NCBI GenBank assembly: GCA_032158295.1
Contig: CM063253.1
Location: forward strand, 9,455,001 to 9,519,000
Length of the DNA: 64,000 nt
Origin: Pycnopodia helianthoides
Lineage: Eukaryota > Echinodermata > Asteroidea > Forcipulatida > Asteriidae
Reading direction: 5' to 3'
The position numbers and the translations under genes are program-made. Below, piece by piece: positions 22,601 to 34,600 of this stretch. Position 1 is the first letter of the stretch, and each line of letters opens with the position of its first letter. The notes under the pieces are model-generated. The model worked only from the letters and a program-made list of their open reading frames with translations. It searched no databases and was not told the origin of the DNA.

Positions 22601-25600
22601 AAATACGCTTAGGCTTAAGCAAATGTTTCTGCTACAGTGAGCACCAAAATTTGCTAACCGTTAAGCAGCGCTATGTAAATGGCCCCAGATCCTCCCCGAT
22701 GTTACAATTCGGGAGGTTTACAGACTGTATGCATCACCAGAAATACATAACAACCGATTTGGACACAGTGAACAACAGGTTTGGACACAGTGCAGAGCAT
22801 ATCAATCTCCCTCTGAAGGCTGAATGATAATTGAAGAAAAAAATCCTGGGAAGTCATATGCCCGACTAAATACTAGGATCTGAGTTTTGTATTTTAATAA
22901 CCATTAAAAGATAATGTAGAATTGATTTCAAGAGTTGTAAAAAACCTTATCTGCTGGAATAATTTACCATTCAAGGTCAAGTCTTTTCTAAACACCTTCT
23001 ACAGAGACTAAATAAAGATTATCTCAGATGAGTTGGCGTAAAGGCAGCCTAGCCAAACTGCAATTTTGGTGATCTTGGAAGACATCCAACTTCCAGTGTG
23101 TACAGGGGACTTTTTCCAGGCCAAATTTCCAGTGGAAATTGAATGACTTTTTTTAGTACACAGATTCTTAATTTCTGGCTGGAAACAAGCCAATTTCCAC
23201 CTGGAAATTAACTTGACTGAAATTTAAGTCGGGGTGGATTAAATTTTGTATTCAGGTAAAAAGGAAAAAAAGTAAATGCAATACTATATCTTTTTGGAAA
23301 GTGTTCTCTGATAAAAATTTGATATTTTAGTTAATTTTCACAGATGCTATTGTTACTATTCTTTCTTCTTTTTATGAAATTCTACTTTGTAATTTGCAAG
23401 ATTAAAGAGAAAACTGCTTTGAGTAAATCAAGCTTTGCACATGCAGTGAGTGTTCTTTTATGTGTTTTTTTCAGACCACTATGTGTGTTTGTGAAATGAT
23501 TGTTTACTTTATTTTAAATCAATGTTCAGTAATCAATCTTGAAAATGACTTTTTAAAACTATTTTTTATCAAGTAATAAATCACAATGGAAACTGACTGG
23601 GAAAATTTTTTTTCTTTTAAATTGGGTTGAACAAGGAAACATTTACTAGAGCAGGACCTGAACCTGCGACCTCCGGATTAATGTGCCAGCGCTTTACCAA
23701 AGCCATCTAGCCCTGATATTGGGGGTTCCCTATTTTTAACCCAAAAAGGCTTTTTTTTGGGGGGGGGGGGCGAGTACAAATTTCCACTTTGCATGGTGAG
23801 GATAAAAATAAAGTCAATATTTGTCATGAAGATGACACTCCCCTTGCCTTAGACCGCATCCCAACTGCGGCTCTGGCTACAGCTGGATCACCATATCAAC
23901 ATGCATTGAAGCATTGGCTGCCCTTGGCAACAGCCTTAGTAACAGCCGCAGCCACCAGTTCAGACACGGCCTTACCTGGTTTAGATCTATCATGAAGGTA
24001 GAGAGTCCAACAGACACGGACTCTAGAGTGTGCACTCTGGTGTAGATGCCGTCCAGCATGCCTATTACAGCGCCCTCTGCTGGTACAAAGCTGCCAATGT
24101 GACTCATGAAAGCAATCAGACCAACCTGTTATTGAGGACGTGGTCAGATGTGTTAGTGAAAACAATCAAAGCCTTGCAAGGTTTTTTCTACAAACTTCTA
24201 TATTCATCAATGAAAGTAAAGACTAATACAACTTATTAAAAAAAGTATGAAAATCACAATTAATGTTTTAAAAAAGGCGGTAGAAAGGCTGTAACTCCTC
24301 ATACAGATCTCCTCCTATGTTCTCATTTATTTTTGTTATTTTTTTTTTTTTTTTGGGGGGGGGAGAGGTACTGATTCAGTGGCATAATGGGGGGGGGGGG
24401 GGGCTAGAACCATTTCCCCCCCCCCCCCACCAGAAAGACATATCAAGCACTCATCATTATTTAAGTACAATGCTTCCTAGACTTTGATTGCAAAGGAATG
24501 CAAGAAATAATAGAAATTCTGAAAGAGTTTCATAAAATGAAGGTTAAAAAAAAAATAATAATTTGAACTAGGATATTACACTTAAATTACTTACAACATA
24601 CACAATGGAATTTCCAGATAAAGCATACAATAAAACAAAACCTCTATTTAAAGGAACATTACAGAATTGGTTTTTGCTAACAAAACAGTTGCTGGCAGTG
24701 TAAGCACTTTATGTAATCCACCATATACATAAACTGACAAACCTGTAGAAGTTTGAGATCGATCTGCCATCTGGGTCACGAGAAAATAGTGAAAAACCGA
24801 TTACACATTTGCATGAAATCATATAGGTTCAACAAATGAATAAAACGCTCACTGAGCGATAAACTCCAATCGGAAAATTAGTTCATTCATTTCTCATCAA
24901 ATATGGCAATTCAGACAGAAATATTTCTAGGATGTTTTCTACTATCATCATCGTTAGACCATGTAAGTTTTATGCAAATCTGTGATCAAAAATATATTTT
25001 ACAAGTTTTTTCTTACCAATTCTGTAATGTTCCTTTAAGGCAGTTACATGAAAAAGCAATGGGAACATAATATAAGACCCAACATATGAAAAAGGTAAAC
25101 ATCCAAAAACACTTGGTACATGTAAGTATTAAAAGATTTGAACATAATGAAGAAGTAGAAAATTAAAAAGCATTGGGTAAATAATAAAAGATAGAACATT
25201 ATGCAAATAAAAATCATCCAAATACAAATTTATAAAATACACTGTATAGCATAATGAACAGAAGCATACAGTTAAAGGCACCTGGCAAGGGTATTTTGTA
25301 AAAATAAAGCTTTTGTCAGTAATATATGTACTTTGATGAGTGGAATGTGAATAAACAGTTAACTAAGGTTTTTAAAAATTAGTTTTTATTTTAATTACAA
25401 ATTTAAGAGTAGGCCCCCCTTTACCTTGACACATGGTGGCGCTGTTTGTGACGTCAATCAAGGCACGATATTTGAAGAAAAAATGTAGTCTGGCCCCGTA
25501 CATTACGACTGGGTACCTGTTCGGTATGATGCGGACCTACTTGCACGTGTGTTTACAACATAAACGCAAGCAAATTCGAGGGGGTCGGTGTTCGATCGTG

Positions 25601-28600
25601 GCGAAGTCTGCCTTGATTGTTGTCACAAAAGGGATGGGCGGAGTCACCCCCCGAACAACTTTATCTATTTTTTTAACATATAAATCCTCACAAACAATTA
25701 CTCAAAAAATTGTTTTATTGTTAGTAAACATAAACTCTTATGTTTAAAAAAAAAAAAAATCTATTTCCAGGTGACTTTAAATGAACTCTAGCAACACAAC
25801 ACATGTTACAAAATTACAAGAACATTATAAAGGGAAACAAGGAAAGGAGGTCCACAACATGGTAAGGAAGCCTGGGCAAGTTTTTCAACAAATTTGTCAC
25901 TGTATCTGTGACTGGTATCCTGCTCACTTTTTGCTTAGAAGAAAATTGTTAAGCAATATTCTTTTCGAAATTGGGCCCCAGCTACAAAAGAGCTCACCTG
26001 CTTGAGATAAATGCTCTTCCCACTAGCATTGGGTCCCGTCAGAAACTTCATCTTGCCGTACTTGCCTCCTGAGCATGTATCGTTAGGTACGAAGGGAGTC
26101 ACACAGAGCTCCTGCAGGGGGTGTCTTCCTCCCGTGATGTGCAGGACTTTCTCGCTGGTCAATTCTGGCCGGGCGTAGTTGAGGTCCTTGGCTGCAGAGG
26201 CAAGGGACAGCAAACTGGAATGGAACGGACGATACGATCGTCAATCTAAATATCAAGTTACCTTTTCATTGAAGTTTGTACTAGCGATTTCTGTATGGAT
26301 TAATAGACTGCAACAAAACACTTTGGATACAAATGTCACAAGCTTTTACAGCGCCCTCGCTGATGTCAAAGGAAGACCACTCATTGGCTAAGAGTTGTGT
26401 GTGGTGATACATGCATGCACAAATCCCTTGTTTGACCTCAGCGATGGCGGCCTAATGTAAGGTGTCTTTACTTTTCAAGCCAATGGATAATTAGACCTCA
26501 CAAAATGGCTTAACCACGAACGGTTCTTGTGTCAAAAACTAACTTCATGAAAATTGCTTGGTCTCATGTAACGTTAGTGTCTTTCTAAGAAAAAGGAAGA
26601 TTGCTTACACTCAAAAAGCCGAGGTAGCTACAGAGGCATGCAGTTTATTCCCCCTTTTAACCTCCGGTTGCTACATAAATATTTGAGAGTGGGTTCGATT
26701 CCCGGTCATGACACAATGTTTTTGAGCAAGGCACCTAATCATAATTGCTTCTTTTAAGCCAGGCATATAAATGGGAACCTCGAGGGCTGGGGTAGTATTG
26801 TGTTGGATTAACCCTTTAGTGTTAAATATGCAGCTTGGTGTTGTATGCTCCCTAGGGAGCTGAGAAAGTTTGAGGAATGGTCTAAGTATGCCTGATGAAC
26901 AGTAAAGCACCTTGATCTTGTTACTAGTATGTACTAGTATAAGCATCGAGTAGTGGTATTTTTAATCTCCTCCCACTTAAAGCAACCTGTGTAGCCCCTC
27001 ACCCTCCCGCCTTACACCTACCAGTCCAGCTCCGCTGCATAATCCATCACGGTGAACAACACTTGGGATCTTTCCAGAATAGAGTTCTGTAACTTATGCA
27101 TAATCTGAGTTTCAAGATCTGTGTAAACCAAACAGAAAACCCCATGTTATGAAGAGTTTAAGTGCAATCTTAACTTAACAAAACTTATCTCAATTGTATA
27201 ACATCTTGCAGTTTATAATTTACTAACAACTGCAGCGTGTATTTGTTTGCTCCATTTTTGAGCTCAGCGATAGCGGCCAATGCAAAGGGTCTTTATAAAT
27301 TATGACGAAACATTCAACAAATAAGGAATTTGATAAAACCGGCATAATAAAACTAATGACCAACAATGCAAGCAAAATAAAAATTGACATCTATCAAAAC
27401 TGTCTTAGAGAGGTTAACAGTTGTGATCAGGGCCCATTTTCATTGAGCTTCTTCAACAGAAAACAGTGCTGACAAATTTTCTGCTAAGCAAAAATAAGCA
27501 GGATACCTGCCACGGATTGTACATGGTAGTTTGGCTGGTAACCTTATTCTGGTAAGCATAATTTGGTTGTGCACGGCTAATTTTGTGTGTGTTTGAGCAG
27601 CTCTATGAAATTGAGCCCAGATTTGAACTTGGATTCTAGATATTGAAAAAATACAAGAATTCTTTCTATTGTGCAACGTACCTGTTATTTCACACTGAGT
27701 GTCTCCCAGCTTTGCATCTAAAGCTGAAATACAAATGGACAAAGAAACTCACATGAGAAGTTCACTGCTAAACATCCTCGGAGTAAAATCATTATAACAA
27801 GATCTTCTAGAAGAGCAGTTGATAATATCTTTTCTTGTTGGGAAAAAATGTGTAAGGGTGTCATAGTTTCATGCACTTTGGAATTTTTTTGTCGTACATT
27901 TTAAATGTTTTCATTTAACCCATAACAAGTTTTAGCTCTAACACCCTCTTGCAGTGAAAAATGGATGTTTACCTTTGGTGCTTGCACTTTTGTAGTGGAC
28001 CATCTTGTTTGACAGAAACTGAAGATAAGAAGAAAAGATCAATTGTTTTGTTTAATAACGAGACAGCTAGGGACACTGAATTTGATTATTTCTGTTCTAA
28101 TGGGGGGGGGGGGGCAGGGGGCATTTATTGATCACTTATTTCACAGCAGAAAAGGCATACAATGGAAATTTGTTGAAATGAGTATGAAGTCAAACACCAA
28201 TCAGATAGATAGATAGATAAAAAACTGCAAAAATCACAGCACAAGAGCTAAATCAACCCCCCACCCACATCCCTTCCAAACTCTCTTCCTGAAGTTGGAG
28301 GATTGCGGAGGATTGAGGACTGTAGGCCCAGATAACAATTGCTTATCACTGGGCCAGGTGTACCAATCCTATCCAAGTCTGAACATGTTAGAGTGAAGCG
28401 ACATCAGAGTGGAGGCTTAGGGAGGGTTGAGGTCACCTTTGGGCAAGTGGGCCTTTAGGAGTTAGGGTCAACAAATGACCAGAAATGGAGGCCACAGGGG
28501 CATGATAAATGCACATAAATACGGACAGACAAACAAATAATCAACAAATAAATAAATATGCCTACGCACTAACTAACAACAAAACAAGAAAAATAGTATT

Positions 28601-31600
28601 TTAAAAAAGATTGACCTGAAAAAAAATGGGGGCGGTCAGGAGGACATCTATCATTAATAGGAAATATAAATGAACACATTGAAATTCCAAAAGGTTGATA
28701 AGAAAAACCAAGTAACAATGTTACAACTGACCATCCCAAATTACTTAAGAACTTAGAAATATTGCCGTGTGAGGTGTGCATAAACTTCTCCCACTACAAA
28801 GTATTTATATGAGATAATTTTTCCGAAGGGTTAGCGATGGAGATTTCATGTTTATGATAATTTTGCAAACCTAAAATCAGCAAATCGAAAGAAGGAAATT
28901 CAGGTTTTTCAACCAAGCGTCTGATTGATCAAAAAATGTAATTGTCTAAAGTAATATGCATTTCAGTTGAGACACTCCTTTTTTAAAAATATATCAGGCC
29001 AAGACTTTCATGGACAAAGCTTGTACTTTTCTTTTGTTATCACTCCTAAAGGAAGATCGTTTTAAATTCAAACCAACAACCTTCGAGCCAAAGGGCTCCC
29101 TGATAAGATATTTATACTTGTTGAGGGGCGCTAGACACCTGGGCCCAATTTCATAGAGCTGCTTAAGCAGAAAATATTGCTTAACAATTTTCTGCTTAGC
29201 AGAAATCTGTAGGATACCAGTCACAAATTATGCATGTGACATGGTAGTTTGGTCGGTAACCTAATTCTGGTAAGCATAATTTTGTTTTGCTTAGCTACTT
29301 TTTGTGCTTAAGCAGCTCTATGAAATTGGGCCCTGTTTAGCACCGCAGGCAACTAGCCCAGGAGAGCTAGGAGGAAGGCAGGTTCCCAACGATAGCGATC
29401 CCCTCAAGATCAACGACTTCACATAGATTAGAAGGGTGGTCCACTGCTGGGGCAGTGCTCCAGGGAAAGCACTGATAGGCTTTCACCACCAGAGCAGCCA
29501 TCTTGTTTTTTGTTAATTTAAAGCACTGTGACCAAACTGAGGCTTGGCAGCTGCATGGCAAATATGGTCTGACTTTTCTTCTTCATATTATCAGCATTGG
29601 TAGCCATTAGTACTTAATACTGCATAGACCTCCTCTTGCATATAGGCCACCATCGCTGAGATCAAATGAGGAAGAAGTGCACGTGTGTACGCACCACGCA
29701 CAACTCTCAGCTAGCGATGAGTCTTCCTCTGACCCTGATTGACCCGTGGGAAAGCTCCAAGTTTACCACTCCTATTCAGTCAACAAGGCAGTAGGAATGA
29801 AAATGGCGGAAAACTCACACAGAAATTGATACACTCGGCATTCTCTAGGTTAATTCTATGGTCTACACAGATATTAAAGAATGATTCCAGTTACTGAATG
29901 GCAACTGCATGAAGAGTGCCCTCTATAGGGGGCTCTTGATGACTTTGGAAATGCATCATAAAGTACCCAGACCCGACAATTAAGTTATAATATCCAGCAC
30001 TTTCTTTCTTAAATTATATAGAAACAAACCAAAGTTATCCGCAAAAAAAATGCTATACCCACCCTTTACTGAAAAAAAACAAACCGACAAAACAAAAAAC
30101 CTGAATTCTCACAACATACCACAAATTCAAGTCCTGGAATTTCAAAGTCTGAAGTCTTCTGCATTTGACTTGAACAAGGAATGGCAAGAAGGTACCCAAG
30201 CTGGGAAGCAAACAAAATTATTTTGTGCAATATTTAATTCATCCTAGTTTAATTTCATAGAGATAAGCATTTTGTGATATATTTGCTTTGGACCACTTGA
30301 AGACACTCAGCTCATAATTATTCAGTACTGAATAGTTTGCATACAGCTTAATATGTCAAAGGTCACATCATGACTTGCATTCCCAGGGCATAGTAAATAA
30401 AATGTTTTCCAGTAATGCAAACTCCTTTGCACAGTGTGTGTGTTTATTGTCTACAATCCCACGCGGAAAACACCACACATTTTGTTTATTAAAAAAAGTC
30501 AATAACTAAGCATAATTGAGAGAAAACCACCCCAACAAATTGATATACACTGCAAGAGTTGTGCTGGGTGAAATCTTCTTTCAAATATAAAACAGATCAA
30601 ACTGTTTCCACTCAGAGAGGGCATTCACTTAAAATGGAGGTCAAACGAGTCAGGTTATCGGAACAACGCCCCCTAGCAGAGTGGATAGTGAACTAATAGC
30701 CAGGATGATTGTGAGAATCACCATGATCATGCCCCAAGACTAATGAGGTAAGGAGCAGGTGTTATCTCTCTCACCTGTGGCAAGTAGATGACATTGCATT
30801 CTTCAACATCTGAGCTCAGTCTGTTCAGTTCTTCCTGGGCCACCTGGGTCATTAGGTCTGGCAAGCCGTTATAGGTACGCTTTCCTACGAAGCAAAGACA
30901 TTTAGGATGTGAAATCTATGGCTGCTTGGCAGAAGGGCGTTCAATTTTATAGAGCAATGAACCACAAGGGAAACTGACTGGGTAAATTTAAAATAGTTTG
31001 GGGTTGAACAAAGAAAAATTGACTAGAGCGGGATTTGAACCACGACCTCCGGATTAACGTACGGGCGCTCTACCAACTGAGCTATCCTATTTTGTCAATA
31101 TTTTTGTTCGGGGGTGCCAGCCAGGGATCACACCCAAGTTTACGATACAAGCTGGGAAGCAGCAGCCATGGGATCACCTTGACAGGATGCGACTTTTTTC
31201 AACTATGCTTACCAGAATAACGTTACCAGCTGCAGTACCATGTCTCGTGTACAGTTTATGACTGGTATCCTGCGCCTGTTTGCTTAGCAGAATATTGCTA
31301 AGCAATATATCCCTGCTTAATATGAAACTGAGCCCTGGTAGCAAGTGTGCCTGGCAGGAGATCAAAAGCCAGTGTGCCTGGTAGAGGGTCGTAAGCCAGT
31401 GAGCTTGGCAGTGGGGTCAACAGCCAGTTAGCCTTGCAGAGGGTCGTAAGCCAGTGTGCCTGGCAGAGGGTCGTAAGCCAGTGTGCCTGGCAGAGGGTCG
31501 TAAGCCAGTGTGCTTGGCAGAGGGTCGTAGACCAGTGAGCCTGGCAGAGGGTCGTCAGCCAGTGTGCCTGGTAGAGGGTCGTAAGCCAGTGTGCCTGGCA

Positions 31601-34600
31601 GAGGGTCGTCAGCCAGTGTGCCTGGCAGAGGCTCGTAAGCCAGTTTGCTTGGCAGAGGGTCGTCAGCCAGTGTGCCTTGCAGAGGGTCGTAAGCCAGTGT
31701 GCCTGGCAGAGGGTTGTCAGCCAGTGTGCCTGGCAGAGGGTCGTAAGCCAGTGTGCTTGGCAGAGGGTCGTCAGCCAGTGTGCCTGGCAGAGGGTCGTCA
31801 GCCAGTGTGCCTGGCAGAGGGTCGTCAGCCAGTGTGCCTGGCAGAGGGTCGTCAGCCAGTGTGCCTGGCAGAGGGTCGTCAGCCAGTGTGCCTGGCAGAG
31901 GGTCGTTAGCCAGTGAGCCTGGCAGTGGGGTCAACAGCCAGTGTGCCTTGCAGAGGGTCGTAAGCCAGTGTGCCTGGCAGAGGGTCGTAAGCCAGTTTGT
32001 TAACTAAAAAACTTCCCCAGGGTTCTTGAATGATTAGATTTAGCTTACTGTGATCTAAGTCAGGATCTACGTTGGGTTTGACAACGAAACGCCCCTGAGA
32101 TGCGGACTCTTCAAAATCAACCTGCAGATACAAGGAACAATTGATAAGACATTAGCCAACACAAAATGACATTTTTGAGTTTTAACAGATAGTTCCCGAT
32201 AGACGCCAACTTTACGGGCAACTTGGGTTTTGATTTTGGGCAGCGTCAAGCATTCTAAATTTTCTACGCGGCCAAGTGGTTCGCCCACCAATCGTGCAAG
32301 GAATTTCATAAAACTCCTGCGTGCCGTACACTGTATTTACGCATAACACAAATTTGTACGCTAAAAAAAATGATTGATTTGCCCATAAAGATGGCCGGCT
32401 TGACACCGTCTGACGTCAAGTGGGGATTATTTACAGTATCAAAACAATTATACTAATCAGGTAACTTGCCAATAGTTAGTTTTCCCTGTATTTTGTGAAG
32501 TACAACTCGATCATGTTTTTCATGTGTGAATTTAGACATATGTACAATGAACAGCATTAGTTTTACATTCTTCCTCAGTAATCAAGAGTTTTGTATGAAC
32601 CTTACAATTTTGTTGATGACGCTTGCAGTATAATGAAGGTCCTCACTGAATCCATTGGATATCTGGTGGAGAAAATGTCCCTTAATTTAGTCAAATACAA
32701 AATAAACTTATCGTAATAGTGGTAACTCTTCTTAATCTCCACTTGGGGGCTTTTTCATAGACATGAAAACTGTTCCGTTGTTAAAGGCAGTGGATACTTT
32801 TGGTAATTACTCAAGAAATACATTACCATGAAAAATTACTTGGTAAGGAGCACCTGAGAGCTGCTGATAGTATAAAACATTGTGAGAAACGCGACCTTCT
32901 GAAGTTATGCAGTTTTTGAGAAATAGGTAAGTTTTTACTTAAATATTTGAATCTGAGAAAGGCTTCAGGCATGAAGCCTTTTTCAGGCATTTGAAAGCAC
33001 ACAATTTTATGCAACAAGGGAGTTTTTTTTTTTCAGTATTTTCTGACCAGTTGAGCCCAAATTTTCACAAGTTTGTTATTGTTGGGATACACCAACTGAG
33101 GATACTAGTCTTTGACAATAACCAAAAGTATATCCTGCCTTTAAATGTATCCATCTTTTTATGTCACATGCCATTTGGACATGGGATAAATTATTATCTG
33201 ATTTTAAATTAATACACATGTATCTAACATTGAATCAAAAGTAAGTATTATATAAATAATTTGTTTTAAAGGCTAATCCTTACTCGCAGCTGAGAAGCTG
33301 AAATGTGAAAATGTGGTCAAGTCGCATGTATGTTAATGAGCCATTGGCAGACAGCCACTCGCCCCATATTTGACCATAGAGCAAAGTTTTTTCAGAGGGG
33401 GGAAACCAGATAAGCAGGTACCAAGTCATAAACAACATCACTACATGGCATTTTGGCTGGTAACTTGTTTTTGCTAAGCAAGATTTCTCTTCGGTATAAT
33501 TTAAGTACTTCTCAATAGAATATTTAAAGGGAAATAACATCATCGGTAATTCACTCATTCTGTGAAAAGACTCTGGCAAGAGGCAACACAAACGGTCTAG
33601 CCATTTAACAATTCCAGTTTCAGTTTCAAAATCTTCTGGAGTAAAGACCTTGTGGCATAGGAGAGAACAAGCGCACACATCTACTCACATATGGCCCTAG
33701 CCGAGAATCAAACCAGAGCAACAGTGGTGAGAGGCCAGCGCTCTGAGCACTAGCCACCCATGCCACAAAAGCATGTACTTATTTAAAAGCTGATGATCAC
33801 AAAGGGATGAGCATAATAATTTTAATACAGGTTCAAAGTACATACTTCATTCTACAAAACAAAACAAATCATAACAAACCAAATATTTGAAAACGATACA
33901 AACAAGACAGAGCATACATAAGTACTATAATAGCTGGAATGTAGGTGAACAGGTTAAAAGCCTAGATAAACACCAAACTTAAAAGGATAAAACTAGCATA
34001 AGCACCTTTTTGAATATCTCTATATTGGCCCTCTGAGCTCGGCAAATATCTCCAATGTTGATGGCATTGTAGGCAGTCTGAAATATACAAAAAAACAACG
34101 TCTAGTTTATTTTATGTTACAACAAGTAATCATCATCCGCATATGGGCCCCTTTTCATGTAGCTGTTATGCAAAAAATTTGTATCTGCTAAGCAAAAATA
34201 AGCAGGGACCCAGTCATAAACAAAATCATTGCATGGCAGTTTGGCTGGTAACTTGTTTAGCAAGATTTCTCTTTGGTGTAATGTAAGTACTTCTCAATAG
34301 AATGTTTAAAGGGAAATAACATCATCGGTAATTCGCCCAATCTGTGAAAAGACTCTGGCAAGAGGCAACACAAACGGTCTAACCATTTAACAATTCCAGT
34401 TTCGGTTTTAAAATCTTCTGACCTTGTACAAAGCTTGCCAGTTACCGACCGATGCCTGGGCTTGTCTCATTTGCTTCAGGATTAGCTGCAACAAAGAAAA
34501 AAACCTGTCATACTCTGATTCAACACCAAAACCTTCAAATACATTTTTATTTATTTTATTTTTTATTTAAAAAAATTACACTTCTTCACTTGCACAACAC

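Noticed and set aside
19322..23971. The GGCC-ended MITE as an introner that creates new introns
   Set aside because: The MSH5 junction exists in human MSH5 and the HNMT junction exists in copy B without the MITE, so these introns are older than the insertions.
31428..31934. 168-codon ORF with DDPLPGTLA repeats
   Set aside because: Same cause: a 27-bp minisatellite; other frames are equally open.
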